Shown: positions 45,281 to 55,255, counted from the first letter of the stretch. The stretch: 64,000 nucleotides of DNA from Chitinophaga filiformis (GCF_021646545.1 NZ_JAKIRP010000003.1:1-64000), one strand, 5' to 3'. Numbers and translations: made by a program. Notes: a model not told the origin generated them from the letters alone.

Positions 45281-47046
45281 TGTTAAACTTGAAAACCATG
45301 AAACTGAATAAACATATAGCGACACTCTTCATAGCAGGCATTGGCGTAAGTGCTCCTTCCTGCAGCAAATTTCTCGACAGGGTGCCGCCTTCATCTTTAA
45401 AGGAAGAGCTGATAGCCAATAAAAAAGGCGTCAATGCTTTACTGGTAGGTGCTTATGGGGCACTCGACGGACAGGACTTCACCGGTGGCGATATGACCAA
45501 TCTCTCTGGCGGCGCTGGTTACGCCGTATCGCCGGACAATTGGATCTATGGCAGCGTATGTGGCGGTGATGCCCACAAAGGGAGTGATCATTTTGATTCC
45601 CCGCCCACTCTGGACCTCGCCCGTTTCAGTGCAGGCGCGACGAACAGTTTCCTGAACGATAAATGGCGGGTAGACTATGAAGGTGTGACCCGCTGTAATT
45701 CGGTACTGAAACTGTTAGCTCAGGCAACCGATATGACAGATGCCGAAAAGACAGAAGCGGCAGCAGAAGCACGATTCCTGCGGGGCCATTACTATTCTGA
45801 TCTTAAAAAGATGTTCAACATGGTGCCCTGGATAGATGAAACTACCACAGACATGAAGACGCCAAATGACAAAGACATCTGGCCTCAGATAGAAGCCGAT
45901 TTCAAATTCGCCATGGACAACCTTGCTCTTACACAAACTGAAGTTGGAAGACCCAATAAATGGGCAGCAGCCTGTTACCTGGCCAAGACATATATGTTCG
46001 GGCGCAAATACACAGACGCGAAACCACTGTTCGACCAGATCATTACCCAGGGTATTACGTCCCGGGGCGATCGTTACGCCTTGAGAGATCGTTTTGAAGA
46101 TAACTTCGACGCTGCTACAGAGAACACGTCTGAATCTGTTTTTGCAATACAGTTTAACGCCAATGACAATTCAGGCACTTCCGCCAATGCCAACCAGGGG
46201 CAGATGCTGAACTATCCGTACAACGGTCCATTCAGCTGCTGCGGATTTTTCCAGCCTACACAAGATCTTGTGAACTCCTATATTACCGATCCTCAGGGGC
46301 TTCCCTTCCTGGATAGCTATAACACGCACAATGTGAATACAGAAACGGTAGATCCACGCCTGGACTGGACAGTAGGCCGTCAGGGCATTCCCTATCTTGA
46401 CTGGGGTGTACACCCGGGCGATACCTGGATAAGGGAAGCCTCTACAGCCGGTCACTATTCTCCCAAAAAGAATGTATACTGGCAGGCTACCCAGGACAAA
46501 TATTACGATCCCCGCGGATGGGCGCCAGGCAATGCTATCAACTACAACCTGATCCGCTATGCCGACGTATTGCTCCTGGCGGCGGAGTGCGAAGCACAAC
46601 TGCAAAACTTTGATGCAGCAGAAACATATGTAAACATCGTACGGCAACGTGCGGCTCAACCGGCAAGTGCTATTTACAGGTACAAGAACAACAATGCCCC
46701 TATGGATGGCTTTTCTAACGTGCCTGCGGCCAATTATAGGGTCGCCCCTTACCCCACAGGCTCCTTTGCAGTAAAAGGTCAGGAATACGCCTTAAAAGCC
46801 ATTTATTTTGAACGCAAGCTGGAGCTGGCAATGGAAGGTCACCGTTTCTTTGACCTCGTACGCTGGGGTGTGGCTGACCAGGTGCTGAATGCATTCTTCG
46901 CTTTTGAAGGTGCACTGACATTAGATGTACAAGGGGCCGGTTTTGTGAAGGGAACGAACGAATACTTTGCCATTCCTCAGCGGCAGATAGATCTCTCAAT
47001 GAATGGAAGTACAAAAACGCTGAAACAGAATAACGGATACCATTGA
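45280..47046 (+). CDS. SusD/RagB-family nutrient-binding lipoprotein
   Basis: A 588-residue surface lipoprotein forming the lid of the SusC receptor. The ATG at 45280 overlaps the susC stop (TGATG); ATG 45298 is an alternative. Lipobox VSAPSC with Cys28. Helical TPR-like N-terminal half; the C-terminal family signature is ERKLELAMEGHRFFDLVRWG. Length is on the long side for SusD. It ends an operon closed by the hairpin at 47085. Confidence 0.94.
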   Translation: MLNLKTMKLNKHIATLFIAGIGVSAPSCSKFLDRVPPSSLKEELIANKKGVNALLVGAYGALDGQDFTGGDMTNLSGGAGYAVSPDNWIYGSVCGGDAHKGSDHFDSPPTLDLARFSAGATNSFLNDKWRVDYEGVTRCNSVLKLLAQATDMTDAEKTEAAAEARFLRGHYYSDLKKMFNMVPWIDETTTDMKTPNDKDIWPQIEADFKFAMDNLALTQTEVGRPNKWAAACYLAKTYMFGRKYTDAKPLFDQIITQGITSRGDRYALRDRFEDNFDAATENTSESVFAIQFNANDNSGTSANANQGQMLNYPYNGPFSCCGFFQPTQDLVNSYITDPQGLPFLDSYNTHNVNTETVDPRLDWTVGRQGIPYLDWGVHPGDTWIREASTAGHYSPKKNVYWQATQDKYYDPRGWAPGNAINYNLIRYADVLLLAAECEAQLQNFDAAETYVNIVRQRAAQPASAIYRYKNNNAPMDGFSNVPAANYRVAPYPTGSFAVKGQEYALKAIYFERKLELAMEGHRFFDLVRWGVADQVLNAFFAFEGALTLDVQGAGFVKGTNEYFAIPQRQIDLSMNGSTKTLKQNNGYH

Positions 47047-47084
47047 CAGGATATGGTTGGCTGGTGCCCTCCCTTTACAATTGA

Positions 47085-47118
47085 AAAAGGCTTTCAGGCG
47101 TGTGCCTGAAAGCCTTTT
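47085..47118 (+). terminator. intrinsic terminator of the sigma-FecR-susCD operon
   Basis: AAAAGGCTTTCAGGC (47085-47099) pairs perfectly with GCCTGAAAGCCTTTT (47104-47118), followed by GGTTATTT. It lies 38 nt after the susD stop. Confidence 0.85.
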
Positions 47119-47241
47119 GGTTATTTAGCCGATAAGTTGCGAATGTTCACACAGTCCTGCATTTAAGCACACTTGCCAAACATTGATTTCCTGTTGTAGC
47201 GCATAAAGGCTCAGACTTTTTTTGTGTGTTCCATTACGGGT

Positions 47242-47985
47242 TTAATAAGTGATCTTTTTATGCACTGCGCCTTTTTCATCATAAAAAAGGATCTCTGGTT
47301 CATTTTTCTCATTAACGATCATTTCCAGGCGTATTCTGCCCCTATCATCACGTACAAAAACGCCAGTTCTTTGTCCCTGCTGACCGGCAAACATGCGTGT
47401 ATAACCGAAAAAGCCTTCCTTTTTAAGTTGTTCCAGTATGCTGTTCTGTTCCTGAACATCTTTTACATTCTTACGAATCGAGTCAATTTTATCCATTGTC
47501 ATATTAAGGGGAAATTCGGGGCGCTCATAAACACTTAGTCCTTTTGTATGGTTGCCGTTCTCCCGTTGAATATAAGATAACTGTACCACCTGGTCTTGTT
47601 TGTATTTATCGAATGTCATACTCAATTCATTCTGCCCTTTGCCGTTCTTACCGTTTCCGGAATATACCAGACCACCGCACTCCTCTCCTTCTGTATTGTA
47701 AAACATCAGGCCTGATTCATCTCCTCCCTGGCGAGTTAATTGTTTGCCATTAATAACGGCAAACGGAAGATGTTTTTTGCTGAACAGCGAAAGTTTAACG
47801 GTACCGTCAGGTTCTACAATTTCGATCCTTTCAGCGCGTAGACTTTTCACGATGTCGTCCTGGACAGATTTGCGGAAGCCATAGCCAATGAGTGCGAATA
47901 TCAGAACGGATGTGGCAATAACATATATACGAAAATAGTTCATCTGGCGACGTAGGCGTAGTACTTCACGGTGGATGTCCTGCAT
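47242..47985 (-). CDS. membrane-anchored hypothetical protein
   Basis: A 247-residue protein with a short basic N-terminus, one membrane helix (FRIYVIATSVLIFALIGYGF, about 18-38) and a beta-rich outer domain. In that domain two or three similar blocks of the form RIEIVEPDGTVKLSL, GLMFYNTEGEECGGLVY and RGRIRLEMIVNEKNEP recur. These look like repeated beta hairpins. A charged helical segment (about 165-195) separates the blocks. I do not recognise a named domain. Single gene. Confidence 0.75.
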   Translation of the reverse strand: MQDIHREVLRLRRQMNYFRIYVIATSVLIFALIGYGFRKSVQDDIVKSLRAERIEIVEPDGTVKLSLFSKKHLPFAVINGKQLTRQGGDESGLMFYNTEGEECGGLVYSGNGKNGKGQNELSMTFDKYKQDQVVQLSYIQRENGNHTKGLSVYERPEFPLNMTMDKIDSIRKNVKDVQEQNSILEQLKKEGFFGYTRMFAGQQGQRTGVFVRDDRGRIRLEMIVNEKNEPEILFYDEKGAVHKKITY

Positions 47986-48209
47986 GGTTTGAAATGGGTT
48001 TGGTTGTTAATGTGTCTGTGGTAAATTAATAAAAGTCGGGAAATACTGGTCGACTAAGTGTTATATTTCAGGCGACAAAGCGTTTTATTGTTTACCCAGG
48101 TAAAGAACGCTTTCCGTCGTCGAATGGAGTGAACATTTTGCCCCTGACTGACATGATGGAGGAAATACGGCGAATGAGGCAATGAGGATGAATTAGCGTC
48201 ATCAAAAAA

Positions 48210-48227
48210 GGGTGCCTTTCGACACCC
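48210..48227 (-). terminator. terminator of the minus-strand susCD operon
   Basis: On the minus strand GGGTGTC-GAAA-GGCACCC, a 7-bp stem with a GAAA tetraloop, is followed by TTTTTTG. It lies 25 nt after the susD stop. Confidence 0.85.
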
Positions 48228-48251
48228 TCTTTACTTATATCTTCAATTCCC

Positions 48252-49769
48252 CTACTTATTAAGATTCGGATTATTCTGTTCTTCCGCCTGCGGCACCACA
48301 AAAATATAATAAGGACTATTCGGCACAAAGTTACTCTGATCAGAAAAACTGAGTGCTGTATGATATCTCGCATTCACCTGTTTGGTAGTACCATCTGGTG
48401 TTACTACAGTCACCTTGATATCGTCGCCGTTTGCATCTACATAAGGTTTACGCACAACAGGCAACTGATTGCGGATAATATCAGACAAACCAAACCCTTC
48501 ACCCCACAATTCTTTTCTTCTTTCTACCAGGATCTCTTTTATCAGGTTCTCCTGCGTAGCTCCTGCTGGTTCAAATATTTTGGCGCCTCTTGCTGTACGG
48601 AGCTGATTTAACGCATTGATGCCTTCAGTAAGATTGCCGGCCCGTGCATAACCTTCTGCTTTGATCAATATAGCTTCTGCACTTCTCATCAACACCAGGT
48701 CTGCCGTCTGATCTGCCCTGAATTTAAACTTCCTGTATTGCAGGAATCCTTCCCTGGCTGCTGCGGAACCGTCCCACGAAAAAAGTGTTTTACGTATATC
48801 ACCAGCGTCAAAGAGCTCTGCAAAAAAAGGATCGGCCATAAAGCTATAATAGTAGGAGGATGCGGAGGATACATCCAGGAAATGAAAGCTGTAACTGCCA
48901 TCACTCTGGCTCGGTATTTCGGTATGCCCCCAGATCCATTCAGAGTTGCCGACATCATTGAAACCTTTGCTGTATTCAGCTGGCGCCATTAATGGATAGT
49001 TGCGTTGTGCTTCATCTGCTGCGGCTGCAGCCAGGGTCCACCTACCGGTGTTTAAGTAGGCACGTGCCAGCAAACCGTTCACAACATCTGCATTGATCTT
49101 GTATTTAGCCGGGCGCTCGTAATTAGTCAGCAATTCTTTTGCCTGCAACAGATCAGAAAAAATCAGTTCATAGATCTCTTTCAGCGAGGCTTTAGGATTG
49201 CCCTGCGTCGCTGCTGTTGTTGGTGTGGTGTAAATAGGCGCTGTTTTGGCCAGAGAATCTTTCAGGAATGAGAACTGATAAAAGGAGGCAATGGTCAGAT
49301 ACGTATGGGCTCTCAATGCCAGCGCCTGTCCTTTGAGTACCTTCTTCGCAGTAGCGTCACCGTCTACCCTATCGGCATTAGCAATGATGATATTGCTATT
49401 ATTGATAATCTTGTAGAGTTGTCCCCATATAGCACTTACACGAGCTTGCGTCTTATCGTTCATTTGCGTAAAACGGTATGCCGTAGGGAAACCATATTTG
49501 GTAGTGATCAATGCTACATCATTCGCCATCGCATCGCTGGTAAGTGCGATGGTCTTGAAGCCCGGATTACTAAAGGTACCGCCATAAAAATCATCCATCA
49601 TAGCTGCCCAGGTACCTTCTGAAATAGTACTGAGATTATCCACATTCTTCAGTACAATATCCTCAGATACTGCATTGGATGGAGCAGTGTCCAGTTGCTT
49701 GTTGCAGGCTGATAAACCAATGATCAGCGCTGCTGTATATGTATAAATTCTGCTTGCTTTCATTTTCAT
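48252..49769 (-). CDS. SusD/RagB-family nutrient-binding lipoprotein
   Basis: A 505-residue surface lipoprotein with signal peptide and lipobox LSAC (Cys22). N-terminal SusD-like helical region with YLTIASFYQFSFLKDS; the C-terminal RagB region has LMRSAEAILIKAEGYAR and ILVERRKELWGEGFGLSDI (each a family hallmark). It is 19 nt downstream of its susC partner and ends before a strong terminator. No enzyme gene follows, so the ligand is unknown. Confidence 0.94.
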   Translation of the reverse strand: MKMKASRIYTYTAALIIGLSACNKQLDTAPSNAVSEDIVLKNVDNLSTISEGTWAAMMDDFYGGTFSNPGFKTIALTSDAMANDVALITTKYGFPTAYRFTQMNDKTQARVSAIWGQLYKIINNSNIIIANADRVDGDATAKKVLKGQALALRAHTYLTIASFYQFSFLKDSLAKTAPIYTTPTTAATQGNPKASLKEIYELIFSDLLQAKELLTNYERPAKYKINADVVNGLLARAYLNTGRWTLAAAAADEAQRNYPLMAPAEYSKGFNDVGNSEWIWGHTEIPSQSDGSYSFHFLDVSSASSYYYSFMADPFFAELFDAGDIRKTLFSWDGSAAAREGFLQYRKFKFRADQTADLVLMRSAEAILIKAEGYARAGNLTEGINALNQLRTARGAKIFEPAGATQENLIKEILVERRKELWGEGFGLSDIIRNQLPVVRKPYVDANGDDIKVTVVTPDGTTKQVNARYHTALSFSDQSNFVPNSPYYIFVVPQAEEQNNPNLNK

Positions 49770-49788
49770 TCAATATTAACGTTACACA

Positions 49789-52700
49789 TTAGAGTCCTAT
49801 CTGTACACCCAGCGAGAATGTCTTCATTGCGGGATACTGATAGTAAGTGGTACCATCTATGGACTGTTCCGGGTCCATACCCTGGTGACCGTAAAAGGTA
49901 AGCAGGTTTTCACCCAGGGCATATACCTTCAGGCTTCCAATACCCATACGGGACAACAGCTGTGCGGGCAATGAATATCCCAGTGAGACCGTTTTGAGAC
50001 GTGCATAAGTAGCACTGTACAGGAATCGTGTAGAAGTGGACGTCCAGTTCAGGTTATCAGTTGTAAGTCTTGGTACATCGGTGTTGGTATGCTCAGGCGT
50101 CCAGCGTTCCAATAATTCTGTAGACCAGTTACGACCAGGACTTGCAGCACCGCTTAACAGAGATACATAATCAAGGTCCAGTACTTTACCACCGATGCTG
50201 TACGCTAATAAGAATGACAGCTCAACATTTTTATAGTTAAGCGTATTGGTGAAGCCTCCCGTTACATCCGGCAAAGCAGAACCGGCATAGTACTGGGTAG
50301 CAGCAGCATAGTTGGTAGTAGTTACTTTCTTACCGTCTGCACCGGTCTGATACCAAAGCGGGTTACCGGTTTTTGCATCTACCCCCGCCCATTCACGCAG
50401 GTAGAATTCATAAATGGAACTGCCCACCATCAGTTTTTTAGTGCCACTGATAATTTCCTTCTGTGGCAGCTCTGTAATCTTGTTTTTGTTATGCGCTACA
50501 TTTAGTCCGATATTCCATTTGAAATCGCGGGTGCGCACTGGTATCACATTCAGCTCCAGCTCCACACCGGTGTTACGCAGGGCTCCGATATTCGCGCTGA
50601 TAGATCCGAAGCCGGTAGATGGCGCCATAGGCTTTGCATACAAAAGATCCTTGCTGGTCCTGTTATAATAGTTGATGGTACCATACAACCTATTGTCAAA
50701 CAATCCGAAATCGAGTCCTATGTTCAGGTTAAGATTGCTTTCCCATTTCAGGCCTGGTGTAGCCAGCCTGGACGTGATAACGCCTCCGTTACCCAGGTTG
50801 TTCTTGATATCAAAAAGCGCCAGATATGCATAGTAGCTACTCAGATTGTCATTGCCGGAAGCGCCATAGCTACCTTTTAGTGTCAGTGCATTCAGCCAGC
50901 TGACAGAGCGAAGGAATGCTTCTTCCGAGATGCGCCAGGATGCGCCGGTAGACCAGAAAGTACCCCAACGGGAATCGGGAGAGAAACGGGAGGAACCATC
51001 CCTTCTCACTGAAGCAGTGATATAATATCTGTTCAGGTAATTGTATTGTCCCTGGCCAAAGAAACTCAGTTTTGTATAGTTGTCTGAAATGCCTGAAAAA
51101 TCATTCAGCTGAGAAGCTGCCGCTGGCTCGTACAAGTCAGGTAGTGCAAACTTCTGCCGGCTGCCGCTCTGGGTGCTGGAATTGAAATAATAATATTCAT
51201 GTCCTGCCAGCAGGTTAAGATGATGACCGCTCGGGAGGTCTATGTCGTATGTAAGAATATTATTCCAGGTATAGATCAGTTTTCTGCCATTGCCTTTGCT
51301 GATAGTACCTCCGATCTCGGCGTCCCCACCTACTATAGGATTGGTATACACCAGCGAATTGTTGTTGACGTAATCGATATTATAACTGGTTTTGAATTTC
51401 AGTGTTTTAATAATCGAGGCCTCGAGGAATGTTCTTGCAGAAACATTCTCATTGGTATACCTGTTTTTATCCAGCGGCAGGGAACCGATCAGATTCTCAC
51501 GGGCAAGCGCTGCGGAAGGACGATAGGCGCCATAATCAAACTGCTTTTGTCCGCTGGCATCCAGCTTATAAGAACCGTCCGCATTACGCTGATAGATGGG
51601 ATAAAAGCTGGGAACAGTTCTGCCAAACAGCACCACGTTGTCTGTACGTGAATCAGCGGATGTAGGATAATCCTGTGCAGAGCTGGAACCCGTTACATTC
51701 AGACCAGCCTTCAGCCATGGCTTTGCCTGCAAGGTGATATTACTTCGCACATTATAACGTTTGAAGCCGGAACCCATGTAAGCACCTTCATTATTGACAT
51801 AGCCACCGCTGACATAGTAAGTAGATTTGTCACTCCCACCACTGAAGCTGAGCTGTGCCTGTGTATATTTTCCGGATTGCTGTATACCTTTTTCCCAGTC
51901 ATCATTCCATAAAGGCCTCGCTCCTGCTACAATTTTGCCGTCTGTACCAACGGGCTGAGGAAAGTCAGGACCATATGGATTGATACCCAGATCTGACACG
52001 ACACGTGCACTGGCTGTAGCCGCCGCCTGTGCCGGCGTTTGTCCGTTCGTCAGTTGCTTGTTACGTAATGCTTCCCAGTAAAGCTGAAAATACTGATCTG
52101 TATTGATCTTGTCATAGTCCTCCACAGCGCGGCTGCTCCAACCCTGATTAAATACAGCATTCACTGCCGATTCTCCCTTCTTACCCTGTTTGGTTGTGAT
52201 GATGATAACGCCATTGGCAGCACGAGAACCATACAAGTTGGCAGCAGCAGCATCTTTCAATACACTGATAGCCGCAATGTCTGCCGCGTTGAGTGCATTA
52301 ATGTCACCGTCGTACGGCGCGCCATCCACAACGAACAAGGGAGCGCTGGAAGCATTGATAGAGCCAACACCGCGGATACGTATAGTGGAGCTGTTACCCG
52401 GTTGTCCATTGGCCGATGTGGTTTGCAGCCCCGTGACTAATCCTTGCAAAGCATTGGTCACATTAGGTGTGAGCCGGTTATTGATCTTCTCTGCACTTAC
52501 TGTTGATACGGCCCCCGGATATCCCGAACGTTTTACACTTGTGTAAGCCACTGCTACTACTTCGTCCAGCGTAGTATTAGCAGGCTTCAGAAGAATGGTG
52601 ATATTCGCGTCACCTTCATGTACTTCCGTTTCAACGGTTTCCCTGCCAATGAAGGAAACTGAAAGCACTGTCTTGTTGCCGGGAACATTCAGCTGAAAGC

Positions 52701-52875
52701 GTCCGTCCTGATCTGTCGCCGTACCAACGGAAGTACGGTTGATCTTGACAGTTACTCCTGGCAATGGCTGCCTGTTTTCTGCAGCCAGTACCTGTCCCTG
52801 TACCTGTCTTTGCTGCGCAAAAAGCCCTGTGCTTAATAGCAGCGTAAGCACGAGGGTTACATTTTTCTTGAACAT
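49789..52875 (-). CDS. SusC/RagA-family TonB-linked outer membrane protein
   Basis: A 1028-residue receptor. Signal peptide (MFKKNVTLVLTLLLSTGLFAQ), CarboxypepD_reg-like domain (about 23-100), DEVVAVAYTSVKRSGYPGAV box, plug (about 110-225 with LFVVDGAPYDG and YGSRAANGVI) and barrel to the C-terminus. It lacks STN, so unlike the receptor at 41762 it is not expected to signal through FecR. The promoter at 53128-53158 gives a leader of about 245 nt. Partner SusD follows directly. Confidence 0.95.
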   Translation of the reverse strand: MFKKNVTLVLTLLLSTGLFAQQRQVQGQVLAAENRQPLPGVTVKINRTSVGTATDQDGRFQLNVPGNKTVLSVSFIGRETVETEVHEGDANITILLKPANTTLDEVVAVAYTSVKRSGYPGAVSTVSAEKINNRLTPNVTNALQGLVTGLQTTSANGQPGNSSTIRIRGVGSINASSAPLFVVDGAPYDGDINALNAADIAAISVLKDAAAANLYGSRAANGVIIITTKQGKKGESAVNAVFNQGWSSRAVEDYDKINTDQYFQLYWEALRNKQLTNGQTPAQAAATASARVVSDLGINPYGPDFPQPVGTDGKIVAGARPLWNDDWEKGIQQSGKYTQAQLSFSGGSDKSTYYVSGGYVNNEGAYMGSGFKRYNVRSNITLQAKPWLKAGLNVTGSSSAQDYPTSADSRTDNVVLFGRTVPSFYPIYQRNADGSYKLDASGQKQFDYGAYRPSAALARENLIGSLPLDKNRYTNENVSARTFLEASIIKTLKFKTSYNIDYVNNNSLVYTNPIVGGDAEIGGTISKGNGRKLIYTWNNILTYDIDLPSGHHLNLLAGHEYYYFNSSTQSGSRQKFALPDLYEPAAASQLNDFSGISDNYTKLSFFGQGQYNYLNRYYITASVRRDGSSRFSPDSRWGTFWSTGASWRISEEAFLRSVSWLNALTLKGSYGASGNDNLSSYYAYLALFDIKNNLGNGGVITSRLATPGLKWESNLNLNIGLDFGLFDNRLYGTINYYNRTSKDLLYAKPMAPSTGFGSISANIGALRNTGVELELNVIPVRTRDFKWNIGLNVAHNKNKITELPQKEIISGTKKLMVGSSIYEFYLREWAGVDAKTGNPLWYQTGADGKKVTTTNYAAATQYYAGSALPDVTGGFTNTLNYKNVELSFLLAYSIGGKVLDLDYVSLLSGAASPGRNWSTELLERWTPEHTNTDVPRLTTDNLNWTSTSTRFLYSATYARLKTVSLGYSLPAQLLSRMGIGSLKVYALGENLLTFYGHQGMDPEQSIDGTTYYQYPAMKTFSLGVQIGL

Positions 52876-53316
52876 GCGTGTTTAGATTATAAGAATAGAG
52901 AAATACATTACCTGGAGGCAATAGTATGTTATTCAGCTGCCGGGTGAAAGCAGCTGGCAATAGTTAAATTTATTATGTGTGTAAATCAGGAAGAGCTACA
53001 GTAGCAACTAATGCTTACAGACAAAGATGTTGAATGGAGTAAAGTTGATAAAAGTACAGCTGGTTTCATATAATCCTGGTTCTTGTCGTTTATCCCAGTC
53101 ATTGCTGAAATAACATATCGGGCACTGCAAAAATAGGATAAATTAATAGTCCACCAAAATAGTGGGGTAATATTTTCAGCTAATTTCAAACTTCTTATCT
53201 TGAGTGATAGAGGCAGGATTTATAATACCGAGCGTTAGTTTCGGATCATTTAAAAGAAAAGAATTGACTGCTTTATTTTCGTCTTCGTCACAATGAAGGT
53301 TAACTAATCAGCCTAC
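52876..53316. other. intergenic region with susC leader and promoter
   Basis: This region holds the promoter at 53128-53158 and the long untranslated leader of the minus-strand susCD operon. No ORF was recognised. Confidence 0.6.
53128..53158 (-). promoter_or_regulatory. perfect Bacteroidota promoter (TTTG-N19-TAnnTTTG)
   Basis: On the minus strand TTTG (53158-53155), 19 nt, then TATTTTTG (53135-53128). This matches the Bacteroidota housekeeping promoter exactly. Transcription would start near 53121, about 245 nt before the susC ATG. Confidence 0.8.
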
Positions 53317-53991
53317 TTATGTGTTCCTCACAATTTCCCAAAACACAATCGGCCTCCTATCTCTGAACCCTAGTCGCTCATACACCTTCCTTGCCCGCTC
53401 GTTATTCGTCAGGAAATGTAAATACAACGCATTGCCCTCCGCTACTTGCTTATTCACAATATGTGCTACCAGCTGTTGCGCATATCCTCTGCCTGTAAAT
53501 TCCGGGTGTGTGCATACAGCGCTCACTTCTACCAATCCAGTTATCTTCGTACGTTCACCCGCGATAGCAACAAGCTGTCCTTCCTGATATATGCCATAGT
53601 AAGTCCCCAGTAAAGGTGTATGCTTATAAAAGAATCCCGGCTGCACGAGATTGACAAGCGCCAGCATTTCTTCAACATTGTCCAGTTGAACTACATCGGG
53701 GCTGGCAACGGACGTTGGTTCATCGCATATCATCTGTATACAATCCAGTTGCCGGAGCAGCGTCCAGTTGGATGGTAAAACAGGTAGCTCGCCTATCATG
53801 ATCATTTTCTCCCCTACAGCTGTCCAGGGTAATATTTCATTCAGATCAGCGCGCAGTGGATCGGCACATCCCACAAATTGCAGCGTATCGGCAGGATAGC
53901 GCTGAACGCGTTCAGTTCCCTGTGCAAATGCTTTATGCGTTGTTTGTAAGGCGTGCCATACCGGGTTATCTAATGCAGCATAGTTATGCAT
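53317..53991 (-). CDS. GNAT-family N-acetyltransferase
   Basis: A 224-residue cytoplasmic acetyltransferase of the FR47-like GNAT group. The C-terminal half has the fold's strands and the acetyl-CoA pyrophosphate loop FTGRGYAQQLVAHI, then LHFLTNNERARKVYERLGF, a typical motif-B end. The N-terminal 110 residues are family-specific. The ArsR gene lies 31 nt upstream on the same strand, so the two are likely one operon. Substrate unknown. Confidence 0.88.
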   Translation of the reverse strand: MHNYAALDNPVWHALQTTHKAFAQGTERVQRYPADTLQFVGCADPLRADLNEILPWTAVGEKMIMIGELPVLPSNWTLLRQLDCIQMICDEPTSVASPDVVQLDNVEEMLALVNLVQPGFFYKHTPLLGTYYGIYQEGQLVAIAGERTKITGLVEVSAVCTHPEFTGRGYAQQLVAHIVNKQVAEGNALYLHFLTNNERARKVYERLGFRDRRPIVFWEIVRNT

Positions 53992-54022
53992 GGTACAGAT
54001 TGAGCTTGTTTGAAAATAAACC

Positions 54023-54310
54023 TTATGCGGTGAAGAGCGACAGGAATGTTACATACTCTTCAAAGACCTCTTTATTGATCTTATATTTTGTATTACGGCC
54101 TTCTTTTTCGGCCAGCAACAGATCGGCGTCTACCAGCTGTTTGATGTGGTGGGAAACAGTAGACTGCGCCAGGTCAAGCATATTAAGTATCAAAGTACAT
54201 GGGGTCCAGTCCTGCTCTTTTCGTATGGCCTCCATGATCTTAATACGGTAGGGGTCGCCAAGTGCTTTGGAGATCTTTTCAATTCTTTTAATGTCTAATT
54301 TCTTATTCAT
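54023..54310 (-). CDS. ArsR/SmtB-family HTH regulator
   Basis: A 95-residue winged-helix repressor. Helix DPYRIKIMEAI, recognition region LAQSTVSHHIKQLVDADLL, wing EKEGRNTKYKI. No CxC metal site is visible; the single Cys is in TPCTLIL, so it is more likely to sense something other than arsenic or zinc. A -7 element ends 6 nt before the ATG, implying an almost leaderless transcript. First gene of a pair with the acetyltransferase. Confidence 0.9.
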   Translation of the reverse strand: MNKKLDIKRIEKISKALGDPYRIKIMEAIRKEQDWTPCTLILNMLDLAQSTVSHHIKQLVDADLLLAEKEGRNTKYKINKEVFEEYVTFLSLFTA

Positions 54311-54315
54311 TGATG

Positions 54316-54323
54316 CAAATTTA
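54316..54323 (-). promoter_or_regulatory. -7 element of the arsR-like gene (TAAATTTG)
   Basis: It matches TAnnTTTG and would start transcription at about the A of the ATG at 54310. Confidence 0.5.
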
Positions 54324-54560
54324 TCGATTATGCTTCTTGAAAGACGTAGATGCCCTCTCCTACAGTGTCATTAAAATGTCATATATCGATATGTTTTTAA
54401 TCGCCGGGGGCTCCTTTGCATGGCAATCCTGATCGAATGGCTTAAACCATCCGGCAATCTCACACATCAAAATAATAAGACTACCCAGGTATACTTAATC
54501 CTTTCTCCTGCTCGGGAAGTACGCTATCGGTTCGCGATAAACTTACTGAAAGGTCTCCAC

Positions 54561-54635
54561 AAGGGTATTAAAAGGGTATCAAAAGGGTATTTATATATCT
54601 TTTCGATATTGAAGTGACCTTTAAATATAATTTTG
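54561..54635 (+). promoter_or_regulatory. three 11-bp iterons and a -7 element
   Basis: AAGGGTAT recurs at 54561, 54572 and 54583, an exact 11-bp period, and a -7 element TAATTTTG follows at 54628-54635. The gene starts at 54716. Equal phase on one face of the helix suggests an activator or repressor binding in tandem. Confidence 0.55.
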
Positions 54636-54715
54636 GTGTCAATTATGAAAGTTTATCGATACCTTAGAGAAGCGAAACAGTACACTTGTAATTAATAACC
54701 TCAAAAAACCTTTTT

Positions 54716-55255
54716 ATGGCCATTGTTAAAGACAATATCCTCCTCCAATTTGTACGGGGAACCCTCGGCAAACAACTCACGATCTACGAACGGAATGGGC
54801 AGATCATTATGGCGACCAAACGTGGCCCTTCAAGGAAAAAGCCTACCCAAAAGCAGTTAGAAGCAAGGGAGAGGATGACCATTGCTTCGGCACGTGCGCA
54901 GCTAATGATGGCTGATCCGGAGGTAAAAGCCTACAATGCGTCGCTGGCGGGCCCAGGACAAAATGCCTATAATATGGCAGTGAAGGATGCTTACAACAGT
55001 CCTGAGATCCAAAGTATCAGGTTAGAAAAGGAGGAAGTGGTAGTGACTGCGAAAAATGAGTTCCGCGTAGCAGAAGTAGAGGTAAAGGTAGTAGACGCTG
55101 ACGGTGTTGTTACTGAGAGTGGGCGGGCAGTTTTAGGCTGGAACGGCGTTGATTGGCATTATAAAGCAACAGCGTTGCCTGCAGGCGGTAAAGTCGTTGT
55201 GGAAGTGGAAAATTTGCCGGGGAGGTATACGGTGAAGGAATTGCTGCTTACATAA
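54716..55255 (+). CDS. conserved hypothetical protein, 179 aa
   Basis: Soluble protein with no signal peptide. The N-terminal part has LLQFVRGTLGKQLTIYERNGQ, then a very basic stretch (KRGPSRKKPTQKQ) and a helical region (about 45-85). The C-terminus (about 95-179) is a beta-sandwich-like unit of alternating V/E strands. The opening GTLGKQ..IYE pattern resembles small Bacteroidota hypothetical families I have seen, without known function. It stands alone behind phased iterons, pointing to specific regulation. Confidence 0.75.
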   Translation: MAIVKDNILLQFVRGTLGKQLTIYERNGQIIMATKRGPSRKKPTQKQLEARERMTIASARAQLMMADPEVKAYNASLAGPGQNAYNMAVKDAYNSPEIQSIRLEKEEVVVTAKNEFRVAEVEVKVVDADGVVTESGRAVLGWNGVDWHYKATALPAGGKVVVEVENLPGRYTVKELLLT

